64,000 nt of DNA, from positions 1 through 64,000 of the forward strand of contig JAIRVB010000035.1 in assembly GCA_031254105.1 (NCBI GenBank). Direction: 5' to 3'. The position numbers and the translations under genes are program-made. The DNA is from Chitinispirillales bacterium (GTDB lineage Bacteria > Fibrobacterota > Chitinivibrionia > Chitinivibrionales > Chitinispirillaceae). Below are positions 1 to 9,466 of this stretch, one piece after another. Below the pieces are notes generated by a model, which saw only the letters and a program-made list of their open reading frames with translations, did no database searches and was not told the DNA's origin. Within the stretch, counting starts at the first letter, position 1. The number at the start of each line of letters is the position of its first letter.

Positions 1-12
1 CCCCCCCTGTAC

Positions 13-32
13 GGGCGTTGCGCGCAACGCCC
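13..32. repeat. GC-rich perfect palindrome
   Basis: A 20-bp perfect inverted repeat (GGGCGTTGCG and its complement) lies just beyond the leuD stop codon. It is preceded by GTAC and followed by a C/T-rich tract with GCCCCT repeats. Similar short GC-rich palindromes with GTAC or CTAC at the edge occur at 20714, 40007, 40494 and 41341, so it looks like one copy of a dispersed family. It could also act as a transcript-end hairpin for leuD, but there is no T run. Confidence 0.5.
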
Positions 33-88
33 TCTCCTCTCTCCACCCACTGCCCCTGCCCCTGCCCCCTCTTCAAATCACATCATAA

Positions 89-616
89 TCAATATCTCGC
101 GTCCGCGAACTCAACCCACCCTCCTGCCTTAACAAGCGCGTCGTCAAACTGAGAGAGCGTAAAGTTTATGGTTTTTGATCCTCCGGGAAAAGTGAATACA
201 AGATCTTTTTTCTCTACATCAATTGAACACAGTACATCGCCTTTTCCTTTGAGAGAAAAAAGTTCCTCAATCTGAGAGGCGTTAAGCTCAATCGCGAGCA
301 TCCCCCCATTAAACATGTTCTGACGGAAAATACGCGCGTAATTTTCAGCGATGACACAGGTTATGTCGTTTACCTCAAGAGCCCACGGAGCATGTTCGCG
401 GGATGATCCGCAGCCAAAGTTTGCGCGTGTCACTACCACTTTCGCGTGCCCTCTCCAGGCACCGCCGGCATCAAAACCATCAAGCTTCAAATCCTCAAGA
501 AGATAAGGCTTGAGCGCGTCTTTTTTCACCTCGGTCAAATATTTTGCCGGAATAATTTCATCTGTATTGATATCTGATCTATCAAGAAAAAGAACCGGCC
601 CTCCAAATGTCTTCAT
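89..616 (-). CDS. leuD: 3-isopropylmalate dehydratase small subunit
   Basis: This is the small (swivel) subunit of isopropylmalate isomerase, which with LeuC converts 2-isopropylmalate to 3-isopropylmalate in cytoplasmic leucine synthesis. The protein has 175 residues, the short LeuD form that pairs with HacA-like LeuC. The N-terminal DRSDINTDEIIPAKYL stretch and the FGCGSSREHAPWAL loop that contacts substrate are both intact. The ATG start has AGGAGG six bases upstream. leuC lies 166 bp upstream on the same strand, so the two are probably one transcript despite a repeat in the gap. The homologous homoaconitase small subunit is an alternative, but the organism type favours leucine synthesis. 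Confidence 0.93.
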   Translation of the reverse strand: MKTFGGPVLFLDRSDINTDEIIPAKYLTEVKKDALKPYLLEDLKLDGFDAGGAWRGHAKVVVTRANFGCGSSREHAPWALEVNDITCVIAENYARIFRQNMFNGGMLAIELNASQIEELFSLKGKGDVLCSIDVEKKDLVFTFPGGSKTINFTLSQFDDALVKAGGWVEFADARY

Positions 617-657
617 ATATCCTCCTGAAACTCACATTAAATAATAATGGCAAGAAT

Positions 658-740
658 TACAGAATGCAAAAATAAACCAAAGAATACAAATAAAACCATC
701 CTACTTTTTTATTTCTGCATTCTGCATTATTATTTCTGCT
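658..740. repeat. Dispersed palindromic repeat, class B copy
   Basis: The gap between leuC and leuD holds an imperfect inverted repeat. The left arm includes CAGAATGCAAAAATAAA and the right arm TTTTATTTCTGCATTCTGC followed by ATTATTATTTCTGC. The same arms recur at 8689-8796, 25169-25316 and 37371-37467. It sits inside a probable operon, so a transcript through it would fold into an A/U-rich hairpin. Confidence 0.6.
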
Positions 741-782
741 TTCCTTTACAAGTTCATAATTTTACAATTAACACCAAACTTC

Positions 783-2069
783 TTACAAATATCCCTTCGG
801 ATCCGTCAGCCGCCCTGTAATCCCGCTTGCCGCAGCTGTAGCCGGAGAGGCCAAATGCACCATCCCTCCCTTACCCATTCTGCCGTTGAAATTGCGGTTT
901 GTAGTTGACACGCAAACCTCTCCTTCAGCAAGTACGCCGGTTGACATTCCCAAACACGCTCCGCATGTGGGATTAGCTATGCAATAGCCCGCGTCCATAA
1001 ATATTGCCAAAAGCCCCTCATCCATCGCCTGACGGTAGATATGAGGAGTGGCCGGACTCACGATGCCGCGCACCCCATAAGCAAGTTTTTTACCTTTAGT
1101 TACAGCCGCCGCGATCCTCAGGTCTGATATCCTGCCGTTGGTGCAGGAGCCTATATACACTTGATCAACTTTTGTATCACTAAGATCTTTTACTTTTTTT
1201 ACCTGATCAGGTTTGTAACCCACTGTAACCACAGGTTCAAGCTGAGATACATCAAGCGATATTACCTTATCGTAAGAAGCGTCTTTATCGGAATGCCATT
1301 TTTTAAAATCAGTGACAGCGGCCTCAATATCGTTATTATAATCAGATTTAATAAATTCCCAAAGATACTGCGCGGTTACTTTGTCCGGCATACACAAACC
1401 GCTCGTGCCCCCCGCCTCTATCGCCATGTTGCAGAGAGTCATTCTCTCCTCCATTGTCATGGCGTCAACCACAGGCCCGTGAAACTCAATTACGCAATCT
1501 GTAGCGCCGTTTACTGTGAGTTGATGGATCACCTCAAGGATTATGTCTTTTGCGTAGACTCCCGCGGGTATTTTTCCTGTAATGTCAACCTTTATGCTTT
1601 TTGGCGGTCTGAACGCGCAGACCCCCTTAAGAATCCCCACCTCAAGGTCTGTCGTACCAACGCCTGCCGCAAACGCGCCGAATGCGCCATGCGTGCAAGT
1701 ATGGCTGTCTCCCATGATCACTGTGTAACCGGGCCGGATAAAACCTTTTTCAGGAAACAGGGCGTGGCATACGCCGTTGTAACCGATGTCAAAAAAGTCT
1801 CTGATATTATGACGGTGCGCCCATTCGCGGATTATTTTAGCTTGTGCCGCGCTTTTAGAATCTTTTGAGGGAGTCACATGGTCGATTACAGCTTTTATTT
1901 TTGTGTTGTCAAACACTCTGTCCTTGCCGCGCCATTCAAGATCTGCGATAGCTACCGGGGTAGTTATCTCATGACACATCACTACATCAAGTGATAATAC
2001 TTTTGTGCCCTCAAACGGTTCATCCTTGTGATGGGCGTCAAAAATTTTTTCTGTAATGGTCTTTCCCAT
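783..2069 (-). CDS. leuC: 3-isopropylmalate dehydratase large subunit
   Basis: This is the large [4Fe-4S] subunit of isopropylmalate isomerase (aconitase superfamily), partner of LeuD. The cluster cysteines are visible as IGSCTNGR and the later PTCGACLGM (CxxC) motif. MGDSHTCTHGAFG is another conserved active-site segment. I chose the ATG at 2069 (428 residues) because AAAGGA lies upstream and MGKTITEKIF is the normal N-terminus of the family. An in-frame GTG at 2114 would add 15 residues but has no ribosome-binding site. The length fits the archaeal/HacA-like LeuC class (about 420). It is first in a likely leuC-leuD pair and is divergent from the hybrid kinase. Confidence 0.94.
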   Translation of the reverse strand: MGKTITEKIFDAHHKDEPFEGTKVLSLDVVMCHEITTPVAIADLEWRGKDRVFDNTKIKAVIDHVTPSKDSKSAAQAKIIREWAHRHNIRDFFDIGYNGVCHALFPEKGFIRPGYTVIMGDSHTCTHGAFGAFAAGVGTTDLEVGILKGVCAFRPPKSIKVDITGKIPAGVYAKDIILEVIHQLTVNGATDCVIEFHGPVVDAMTMEERMTLCNMAIEAGGTSGLCMPDKVTAQYLWEFIKSDYNNDIEAAVTDFKKWHSDKDASYDKVISLDVSQLEPVVTVGYKPDQVKKVKDLSDTKVDQVYIGSCTNGRISDLRIAAAVTKGKKLAYGVRGIVSPATPHIYRQAMDEGLLAIFMDAGYCIANPTCGACLGMSTGVLAEGEVCVSTTNRNFNGRMGKGGMVHLASPATAAASGITGRLTDPKGYL

Positions 2070-2270
2070 AGTTATAAAGTCCTTTCTATTTGCGAACGCG
2101 GTGTTTTCCGCCACATAAAAATAACATTTTGTTGAGGTGTAGTTGATAAAAAACGCATATTGGAAGCAATGTATCTATGAAATATTCATTAGGAGAATAC
2201 GCTTGCGGTTTTTTTGCCGCTGTAATCTGCAAAAACGTATTTTAGACAAATAACCAACCTGGAGAGTAAG

Positions 2271-5200
2271 ATGGAAAATCATACGGAAGGTTTGCGGGTC
2301 GAACTTGAGCGGCTTGCCGATGCGTGTAAGGCCGGTGATTTAAACATTTCACTTAAAGCCGACGGCTTATCCCGTGATACGGCGGAGATGGTCAGTCTGT
2401 TAAACACCGCGCTCGGTGATTACCGTAAGTTTATCGGATACCGCAAAAAATTTTATGACGCGCTCGACCTTATGGACATTATTTTTTTGTCACAAAAACA
2501 TAAATCGTTTAACGATGCTATGGGCGCCAGCCTGAGGCCTGTAGCTGATGCCGTTAATTTGGATAGTATTGACATTTACAATCTTGTTGACGCCAATGGA
2601 GAGAAACAGTTCAGACAAATTTACCTGTGGAATAGAGCTAAGGGCGGAACTGTTCCCACATATGATGAGTTAAACATCCTGCCGGATCTTCCGGTGACCG
2701 GGAATTGGAAATCTGTTTTATCAAGAGGCGGTATTGTAAACTTACATACCGGAATTATGTCTGATGATGAGAAGCTTTTTTTGAGCGCTTATGGAGTTAA
2801 ATCCATGCTGCTTGTGCCTGTTTTGGTCAGCGGTGAGTTATGGGGCTGCGTTGCCTACCGGAGCAACACCATAGAAGAGTTTTTTTGTAAAGACAGCGTT
2901 AAGTTTCTGAGTTCCGTTGCGCGTATATGCGCCAAACATGTCATGCAGGAAAAAGTGGATTGCGAGATCAGACATAAAAATAATTTTCTTGATATGGGTA
3001 ACGAAGCCTCATCGCTGCTGCTTACGATTGATGACGACGGCGTTATCGAGTCTTCTCTTTTAGCAAGTATGGAAATTGTAGGCCGCAGAATAGATGTTGA
3101 CCGTGTTCAAATCTGGCAAAACGAGCTGGTAGACGGCGATCTGCATTTTGCCCTTACTTATGAATGGCTCAGCGATATCGGAAAACAGATGCATCCGGTT
3201 CCAATGGACGTAAAATTTTCCTACAGGAATAAGCCGGAATGGGAAAGTATGTTTTTACGCGGTGAATACATTAACGGGCCGCTTTCAAAGATGCCGCCGG
3301 AAGATCAGGAGTTTTTAAGCGTTTATGGTATTAAGACTATCGTGATCATACCGCTGTTTTTAAAAGGACATTTTTGGGGATTTTTCAGTGTTGACGATTG
3401 CGAATACGAGTACACATTCACTGAAGAAGAGATCAATGTTCTTCACTCCGTAAGCCTTATGATGGCCAGCGCGATAAATCGCCGTTCTTTAAACGAGAAG
3501 ATCAAAGACGCGTACAATCGCACAAAAATTTTGCTTGATGCAACCCCGCTTTGCTGTCAGTTGTGGAACAAAAATTTTGAAAAAATAGATTGCAACGAAG
3601 AAGCGGTAAGACTTTTCGGGTTTAGAAATAAACAGGAATATATGGAAAGATCGTCCGAGTTCTATCCCGAATACCAGCCCGATGGCATGCGTTCCACTGA
3701 AAAGGCTGCAGCGTGTATTAAAAAAGCTTTTGAAGAGGGTCAATATTCTTTTGATTGGACATATAAGATGCTTGACGGTACGGTTATGCCGGCGCATGTT
3801 ACTCTTGTTCGTATCAGGCATGAAGATGATTATGTAGTTGCCAGCTATACTCGCGATATACGTGAACATAACGAGATGATTAACGCTATTGAACACAAGG
3901 ATAATCTGCTGCTGACTGTAAATCACGCGGCTGCTCTTCTGCTTGATTCTGAATTGGAATCTTTTGAGGATTCTCTGTACAAAAGTATGGGAATACTGGC
4001 TGAAGCGGTAAAAGTTGACCGTGTATATATATGGGAAAACAATATGCTTAACGGGCAGCTCTGCCATACTCAGCTTTACGAATGGTCTGAGGAAGCGGAG
4101 CCGCAGCAGAATAAAGAGTCTGCAAAAAATCTTCCATATAGTGAAGTCTGCGATGAGTGGGAAGAGATTCTGTCAAATGGAAATTGTATAAACGGTTTGT
4201 TGAGGCAGATGCCTTTTAAAGCATTTAATTATTTATCATCTCAGAGTATTGTGTCCATATTGGTGATACCTGTATTCATTAAGAACCGGTTTTGGGGTAT
4301 CATCGGTTTTGATGACTGCCACACAGAACGCGTGTTTACAAAGGAAGAAGAATCGATCCTGCGCTCCTGTGGTCTGCTGTTTGCCAATGCTTTGCTTCGC
4401 AACGAGATGGTTCTTGGCATCTGTGACACCTCCGTTAAATTAGAGGCTGCGCTTGAGCAGGCGAATGCCGCAAGCAGGGCAAAAGGCGATTTTTTGTCTA
4501 ACATGAGTCATGAAATGCGCACTCCCCTCAACGCCATTATCGGTATGACGGTTGTAGGCAAAAACGCCGGCAGCATAGAACGGAAAGATGACGCTTTAGA
4601 TAAAATCAAGAACGCGTCAGGCCATCTGCTTGGAGTCATAAACGATGTGCTTGACATGGCAAAAATAGAGGCGAACAAATTAGAACTTGTATCTGTTGAG
4701 TATGATTTTGGGAAAACGATACAGAAAATCGTAACGGTTATCAGTTTCCGGGTGAATGAAAAACTGCAAATCCTCTCTGTAAATATAGACAAAAATATAC
4801 CCCTTTTTATCAGGGGAGATGACCAGCGTCTGGCGCAGGTGATAACCAATCTATTGTCAAACGCGGTAAAGTTCACACCCAAAGGGGGTAAGATCTATCT
4901 TGGGGTGTCCTTGATTGGAGAAGATGGAGAAAATTGCGAACTGCGCATAGAGGTGACAGACAACGGAATAGGCATTTCACCGGAACAGCAAGAAAAACTG
5001 TTTCTCGCCTTTGAACAGGCTGACAGTGGGACGAGTCGTGAGTACGGAGGTACAGGGCTTGGACTTGTAATATCTAAACGTATTATCGAGCTTATGGGCG
5101 GTAAAATATGGATCGAATCAGAACTCGGCAAAGGCGCCAGGTTTATTTTCACCATAAAAGCAAAGTACGGCAAAAAAAATGAAGACCTCATAAAAGAAAG

Positions 5201-5654
5201 TTTAGAAACAGACAGCGTTACTGAAAACAACGCGGAAAATACCTGTAAGTTAGATGGTAAAAGGCTCCTGGTGGCTGAGGATATAGAGATCAATCGAGAG
5301 ATACTTACAGCGCTTCTGGAAGATACCGGACTAATAATAGACTGTGCGGGGAACGGTAAGGAAGCGCTTGACATGGTAGCCACAGATCCGGAAAAATACG
5401 ATATCGTGTTCATGGATATACAGATGCCTAAAATGGACGGCCTTGAAGCTACGCGCCAAATACGCGCCCTACCCGTCCGTCAACGCGGCAGGCTGCCGAT
5501 TATTGCGATGACCGCAAACGTTTTTAAAGATGATATAGAGGCGTGTTTAGCGGCTGGAATGGATGAACATCTCGGCAAACCGCTTGATATTGACAAGGTT
5601 TTAGAGACGCTGCGAAAATATCTTATTCTATCTACCTCATCAGGCGGTTCGTAA
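2271..5654 (+). CDS. GAF/PAS hybrid sensor histidine kinase with receiver
   Basis: This 1127-residue protein appears cytoplasmic, with no membrane segment or signal peptide. In order it shows GAF 1 (about 50-220), GAF 2 (about 240-400), a PAS (about 410-530), GAF 3 (about 545-710), a HisKA dimerisation domain with phospho-acceptor His in NMSHEMRTPLN (near 746), an HATPase domain (N box near 860, DNGIGIS, GGTGLGLVIS) and a C-terminal receiver with Asp in FMDIQMPKMDG (near 1048) and the GKPLD lysine. The GAF domains are paralogous: each carries a VIPVFxKxxFWG-like strand, which points to internal duplication. The ligand is unknown. No output protein is adjacent; the receiver may pass phosphate to a distant Hpt or regulator. 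GGAG precedes the ATG. The stop overlaps the next start (TAATG). Confidence 0.9.
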   Translation: MENHTEGLRVELERLADACKAGDLNISLKADGLSRDTAEMVSLLNTALGDYRKFIGYRKKFYDALDLMDIIFLSQKHKSFNDAMGASLRPVADAVNLDSIDIYNLVDANGEKQFRQIYLWNRAKGGTVPTYDELNILPDLPVTGNWKSVLSRGGIVNLHTGIMSDDEKLFLSAYGVKSMLLVPVLVSGELWGCVAYRSNTIEEFFCKDSVKFLSSVARICAKHVMQEKVDCEIRHKNNFLDMGNEASSLLLTIDDDGVIESSLLASMEIVGRRIDVDRVQIWQNELVDGDLHFALTYEWLSDIGKQMHPVPMDVKFSYRNKPEWESMFLRGEYINGPLSKMPPEDQEFLSVYGIKTIVIIPLFLKGHFWGFFSVDDCEYEYTFTEEEINVLHSVSLMMASAINRRSLNEKIKDAYNRTKILLDATPLCCQLWNKNFEKIDCNEEAVRLFGFRNKQEYMERSSEFYPEYQPDGMRSTEKAAACIKKAFEEGQYSFDWTYKMLDGTVMPAHVTLVRIRHEDDYVVASYTRDIREHNEMINAIEHKDNLLLTVNHAAALLLDSELESFEDSLYKSMGILAEAVKVDRVYIWENNMLNGQLCHTQLYEWSEEAEPQQNKESAKNLPYSEVCDEWEEILSNGNCINGLLRQMPFKAFNYLSSQSIVSILVIPVFIKNRFWGIIGFDDCHTERVFTKEEESILRSCGLLFANALLRNEMVLGICDTSVKLEAALEQANAASRAKGDFLSNMSHEMRTPLNAIIGMTVVGKNAGSIERKDDALDKIKNASGHLLGVINDVLDMAKIEANKLELVSVEYDFGKTIQKIVTVISFRVNEKLQILSVNIDKNIPLFIRGDDQRLAQVITNLLSNAVKFTPKGGKIYLGVSLIGEDGENCELRIEVTDNGIGISPEQQEKLFLAFEQADSGTSREYGGTGLGLVISKRIIELMGGKIWIESELGKGARFIFTIKAKYGKKNEDLIKESLETDSVTENNAENTCKLDGKRLLVAEDIEINREILTALLEDTGLIIDCAGNGKEALDMVATDPEKYDIVFMDIQMPKMDGLEATRQIRALPVRQRGRLPIIAMTANVFKDDIEACLAAGMDEHLGKPLDIDKVLETLRKYLILSTSSGGS

Positions 5655-6127
5655 TGTCACTTGTTTATTTCGGAAGTTTTGACCCTCCTCATAACGGGCA
5701 CCTGAACACATATTTGAAAGCTCAAAAAGAACTTGGAAGCGGTATTAAAGTTTGTATATGTGTCGGTGATTTAAAAAAAGGACTTTTAACTGCAGAGGAA
5801 AGGCTGCGTATTGCGCAATCGTTATTTCCTGCAGATGATATTATTGTATGCGGCAGTAGAGAGTCAATTGTTAAGACATTGACAGAGGCCGGTAAAATCG
5901 TGAGAGGATTTCGCGGCCAGCCGGATATTGACGAAACGATGAAGATCGGAAAATTTTATGGCGTTGAGTCATTAGAACATAAACTTGTGTTTGTTAAAAT
6001 AGATGATGAGTTTTATGATGTCTGCTCAAGCGGGATAAAACAGAAGTTTTATAGTGATGAGGATTATATAAAACGGGCTTTGAATAGTACTGGTATTGAG
6101 ATATTACGGAGTAAAGAGTTGTTATAG
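5654..6127 (+). CDS. coaD: CoaD-like phosphopantetheine adenylyltransferase
   Basis: A 157-residue nucleotidyltransferase of the HIGH superfamily. The N-terminal GSFDPPHNGH motif, the TAEERLRIAQ helix, the VRGFRG segment and a C-terminal VCSSGIKQ stretch line up with bacterial CoaD, which makes dephospho-CoA from 4'-phosphopantetheine. CoaD normally reads ISSS and RGLR at the last two places, so this is a divergent member and another cytidylyl- or adenylyltransferase activity is possible. Its ATG overlaps the kinase stop by one base (TAATG), which implies translational coupling to a signalling gene. Its 3' side runs into the first structured element. Confidence 0.7.
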   Translation: MSLVYFGSFDPPHNGHLNTYLKAQKELGSGIKVCICVGDLKKGLLTAEERLRIAQSLFPADDIIVCGSRESIVKTLTEAGKIVRGFRGQPDIDETMKIGKFYGVESLEHKLVFVKIDDEFYDVCSSGIKQKFYSDEDYIKRALNSTGIEILRSKELL

Positions 6128-6149
6128 CAGATATGCTTAAACATCTCTG

Positions 6150-6367
6150 CCGCGCCTTGAAGGCGCGCACAGCCGCAAGGCCGTCTCTGCAAGCCCCATG
6201 TTTTAACGCGGGGCGTTCCGGCGTGGATGCGTGTATACGTCAAAAACGATGTGTTGGGTATCGGCAATCCATGCGGTATTTTTACGCATGTATCCTGTCC
6301 CGCGCTAAAGTATGGGGCTATAAAGACAGCCTAAGCGGCTGTGCGTCCCTTCAATTTAAGAGGCGCT
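6150..6367. repeat. Structured repeat element, copy 1
   Basis: This is a 218-bp element between the convergent coaD and GH31 genes. Its ends pair: GCGCCT with AGGCGC, TTGAA with TTCAA, and CGCACAGCCGC with GCGGCTGTGCG. The interior holds a GTTTTAACGCGGGGCGTTCC block, GGTATCGGCAATCC, GCGGTATTTTTACGC and GGGGCTATAAAGACAGC. All of these recur in the same order and orientation at 9467-9648. The stem sequence differs between copies but pairing is kept. The right end overlaps the GH31 stop codon and last residues. It could be a structured RNA, a DNA hairpin repeat or a miniature mobile element. Confidence 0.75.
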
Positions 6368-8659
6368 CTCTTTAGACAACCCGGACAGATAATTGCGTTT
6401 GCTAAGAAGCGCAGGCTGATTGGTTGCAAACTCCACCGTGATTTTTTTCGTAATATCTGTTTCATCAATCAATACTTCCATACATTGTCTTGCGCCGGTA
6501 TAAGTTTTAATCAGATTAAGCCCCCTCTCATCAGCCCGTCCGCTTATTTCGCATTTGTCAGTTATGCCGAATATTTCAAGTGTCCAGGTGCGTTTTTGAG
6601 GTATAAGTGAACTTTCTCCTTTAACCGCACCTATAGTCACTTCCAAATATTTACCGGTAATATCCCATTTTTGTGTAAGAACGGTTTCACAAAATTTTCC
6701 TGAACGGCGCTCCTGGGTTTTGCCGTCATCCTCATAAAGAACAAATTCGCCGCTTGCTCCGGCAAAAATTTTAGCGTGAAAAGAGTGAGGGTTTTTATCA
6801 GCTTCAAGACATTGTTCCGCAGCGCAAACAATAATAGCTCCGGCGGGAGCGTAGACAGGAATAGTTTCTAATCCTCCGCTGACATACACTGCTTTGTCTC
6901 CGTCAATATATTCTCCTGTAAAAAAATTGTACCAAACGCCTTTTGGCAGCCATACATCGCGGTATGATAATTTTGTTTGAGAGTCAACTGGGGTTGTAAA
7001 CGGAGCTGCTATCAATCCGGTTCCAAAATAGTATTGATCCGGATATTCATATGCTTTATGCTCCTCAGGATGCTCAATGTACATATGTCTGACAAAAGGG
7101 ATAGATTCTTTTTCGGTAATACGGCAGCATGAGTAAATGTAAGGGATAAGAGAGTGACGCAGCCGCATAGAGTCGCGTATCAATCCCAAAGTAGTTTTGT
7201 CATAAACAAACGGCCTGCGGTCACGCAGGGGATCATTTGAACTGTGTATACGCAAAATAGGGCTGAATACTCCAAACTGTATCCACCGAACGTAAAGCTC
7301 AGGGTCTTCCTGTCCTTTATAATGTCCGCCAATATCATGGCTCCAGTAGCAGAATCCAACGTTTCCCGCTGCCGCGGTAAAAAATGGCTGAAACGCGAGA
7401 GTCTCCCATGTCACATGAGTATCTCCCGAAAACCCTATCGGATAACGGTGCGCCCCCGGGCCGCAGCAGCGTGAAAGTATAAGCGGACGTTTACCATTAC
7501 GGCTCATGTCCAAAAAATGCAGATGATTGAGCTGATAGAGAGGATCAAGCCCCTCAATAGAAGACTCTGTTCCTTGCTGCCAGTCGATCCACCAGAAATC
7601 AACGCCCTGTTTTTCAAGCGGATGATGCAGATGTTCAAAATATCCGGCCATGAACCTTGAATCACCAGTGTCAAACGGAACAGCTTTTTTGTGTTGAGGA
7701 TCAATTCCCATATGTTCAGCCATCAATTTATATGCGTTTTCGTGAGGGTGTATACCATCGTTTGGGTGGAGATTGAGACTTGAGCGGATTCCTTTTTTGT
7801 GAAGGAAATCAAAAAAAACGGATGGGTCGGGAAACAGATCTTTGTTCCATGTATAACCTGTCCAGCCCTTGTGGTGAGGGTTATCTACAATGTGCCAGTC
7901 CATATCCACCACGCACACCGAGAGAGGTATGCGGTGTTTTTCAAAATCCTCCACAAGTGTGGTAAGCTCTTTTTGCGTATAAGCCCAATACCTGCTCCAC
8001 CAATTGCCAAAAGCGAAACGGGGCGGCAGGGCTGCGGGACCGCTCAGAGCGCAAAACTCTTTCAGACAGCCTTTATAGTCTGCACCGTATCCAAAAAAAT
8101 ACAGATCAGTAGAGCTGCCATTACGCGGACATGGCCAAAAGTTTTCATCGTAAACAAGAGAACTTGAATCATCCAATACTGTCCAACCGCTTTTTGAAAG
8201 AAGACCATGAGGAAGCGCGGCAGATCCGTTAATTCTATCAAGTGTTCTGACCGTACCGCCAAGATTGAGCGCGTCAAAATCTCCATAAAGCCAACGATTT
8301 TTCCTTTTCAGTAAGTCAATGTACAGAATATCACGGCTGAATGGAGAATATGTGTCATTACAAACCAAATGCAAATTGCCGGTGATAATCTCCAAGCGGC
8401 TCCCTGAACGCCACACACGATATGATGTGGCCGGGCGGCGGCGGAACCACGCAAGCTGGGAAGCGCGATCTTCGAAGCATCCCGAACCGTTATGTTCGAT
8501 GCGCAAAACTGTTTTTGACAATACAGTAACGCGTACGTTATTTGAAATCACCACTGCGTTGGGATTTGCGACCGGATCGCTGTTAAAATGAAATCGTGAA
8601 AGTTTATGAGAATGTGAACTTTGCGTATCGGAGGGTTCGGAAGTCTGAGATGTAATCAT
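6356..8659 (-). CDS. Glycoside hydrolase family 31 alpha-glucosidase-like protein
   Basis: A 767-residue GH31 enzyme, probably cleaving alpha-glucosidic bonds of oligosaccharides or glycogen. The (beta/alpha)8 barrel shows VVDMDWH near the second strand and the nucleophile Asp in WWIDWQQG (near 357). The acid/base Asp lies in GFSGDTHVTWETL (near 412). The C-terminal half has the usual beta-sandwich domains (PVYAPAGAIIV, VLYEDDG). WQQG in place of WMNE marks a GH31 subgroup, so the exact substrate is uncertain. There is no signal peptide, so it is likely cytoplasmic. The ATG has AGGGA about 8 bases upstream. The last residues and stop fall inside the first structured repeat. Confidence 0.88.
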   Translation of the reverse strand: MITSQTSEPSDTQSSHSHKLSRFHFNSDPVANPNAVVISNNVRVTVLSKTVLRIEHNGSGCFEDRASQLAWFRRRPATSYRVWRSGSRLEIITGNLHLVCNDTYSPFSRDILYIDLLKRKNRWLYGDFDALNLGGTVRTLDRINGSAALPHGLLSKSGWTVLDDSSSLVYDENFWPCPRNGSSTDLYFFGYGADYKGCLKEFCALSGPAALPPRFAFGNWWSRYWAYTQKELTTLVEDFEKHRIPLSVCVVDMDWHIVDNPHHKGWTGYTWNKDLFPDPSVFFDFLHKKGIRSSLNLHPNDGIHPHENAYKLMAEHMGIDPQHKKAVPFDTGDSRFMAGYFEHLHHPLEKQGVDFWWIDWQQGTESSIEGLDPLYQLNHLHFLDMSRNGKRPLILSRCCGPGAHRYPIGFSGDTHVTWETLAFQPFFTAAAGNVGFCYWSHDIGGHYKGQEDPELYVRWIQFGVFSPILRIHSSNDPLRDRRPFVYDKTTLGLIRDSMRLRHSLIPYIYSCCRITEKESIPFVRHMYIEHPEEHKAYEYPDQYYFGTGLIAAPFTTPVDSQTKLSYRDVWLPKGVWYNFFTGEYIDGDKAVYVSGGLETIPVYAPAGAIIVCAAEQCLEADKNPHSFHAKIFAGASGEFVLYEDDGKTQERRSGKFCETVLTQKWDITGKYLEVTIGAVKGESSLIPQKRTWTLEIFGITDKCEISGRADERGLNLIKTYTGARQCMEVLIDETDITKKITVEFATNQPALLSKRNYLSGLSKESAS

Positions 8660-8688
8660 ATGATAGTCCCTGCTCTCGTGTAATGATA

Positions 8689-8796
8689 ATTCAACTTCAA
8701 AATAGATGTCTGAGTGCAGAAATAAAAGATCCGATCACCTCATTTCTGTATTTGGACATCTATTTCTGCATTAATAATATCTTTTTCAAGTTGAAT
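8689..8796. repeat. Dispersed palindromic repeat, class B copy
   Basis: A 108-bp nested inverted repeat between the divergent GH31 and hsp20 genes. The outer arms are ATTCAACTT and AAGTTGAAT, the next pair ATAGATGTC and GACATCTAT, and TGCAGAAATA pairs with TATTTCTGCA. The GCAGAAATA core links it to the copies at 658, 25169 and 37371. A 91-codon open frame across it has no ribosome-binding site and is not credible as a gene. The rest of the 8660-9014 gap shows nothing else I can name. Confidence 0.6.
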
Positions 8797-9014
8797 GGCT
8801 ATATCTGCATCTTTAAAGAGGCATATAAAAATATAGATCATTTCTTTGTTAAAATGAAACAGCGTGAAACAGTAATTGTTTCACTTATAAACGACGCTGT
8901 TTCTGATTTTGGCAATAACCATGGTCAAAAGACTTTGGCATGGCTGTTGCATAATTAGGCCGGTGAAGAAGGATGTTCAAAAATCAACTAACTAACAATA
9001 AAAGGAGGTTTCTT

Positions 9015-9434
9015 ATGAGTGCTTTTGTTATGCGTAATTATCCGGCTGCTATGTTGTCAAACTGGCTCGATGGTGTATTAGACAACCAGCTGCTCAATGC
9101 GGACCGGGAGATGCAGCGTGTAATGCAGCCAAGGATGGACTTTTCCGAAGAGGATGCTCATTATCTTATCAAGGCTGATGTTCCCGGACTCAGCAAAGAG
9201 GATATAAACATTACAGTAGAGAATGGAATTATCAAAATCGAAGGTGAAAGCAAAGAGGAGAGAAAAGGCAAATACCATCACGTTGAACGCCTCTATGGCC
9301 GCTTTTCAAGAAGTTTTTCGCTGCCGGATGAGGTTGACGCAGGAAAAATTGAAGCTAAAGTAAACAAAGGCGTTCTTGAATTGAAATTGCCTAAGACGGA
9401 GAAGACTAAGGCGATTGAAATTAAAGTTTGTTAA
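9015..9434 (+). CDS. Small heat shock protein, Hsp20/alpha-crystallin family
   Basis: A 139-residue ATP-independent holdase that binds unfolding proteins in the cytoplasm. The alpha-crystallin domain covers about residues 45-139: DAHYLIKADVPGLSKEDI, the ENGIIKIEGE strand, and GVLELKLPK near the C-terminus. The ATG at 9015 follows a strong AAAGGAGG site at a good distance. An upstream in-frame extension of 14 codons lacks any such site. The C-terminal KAIEIKVC replaces the usual IxI tail motif by IEIKV. It is convergent with the beta-lactamase-like gene, and structured element copy 2 lies between them. I see no CIRCE element upstream. Confidence 0.93.
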   Translation: MSAFVMRNYPAAMLSNWLDGVLDNQLLNADREMQRVMQPRMDFSEEDAHYLIKADVPGLSKEDINITVENGIIKIEGESKEERKGKYHHVERLYGRFSRSFSLPDEVDAGKIEAKVNKGVLELKLPKTEKTKAIEIKVC

Positions 9435-9466
9435 TGCCAAAAGTCAATTAATTCAGTTAAATCTTT

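Noticed and set aside
1161-1868. Long plus-strand open frame opposite leuC
   Set aside because: LeuC is certain on the other strand; this is an antisense shadow with no start signal.
4241-5413. Minus-strand open frames opposite the hybrid kinase
   Set aside because: They lie antisense to clear HisKA, HATPase and receiver domains and have no motifs.
6133-6375. 80-codon open frame across structured element copy 1
   Set aside because: It is translated from the repeat itself, lacks a ribosome-binding site, and the equivalent frame is not kept in copy 2.
8683-8958. 91-codon open frame between GH31 and hsp20
   Set aside because: It crosses a palindromic repeat and has no ribosome-binding site or protein-like pattern.
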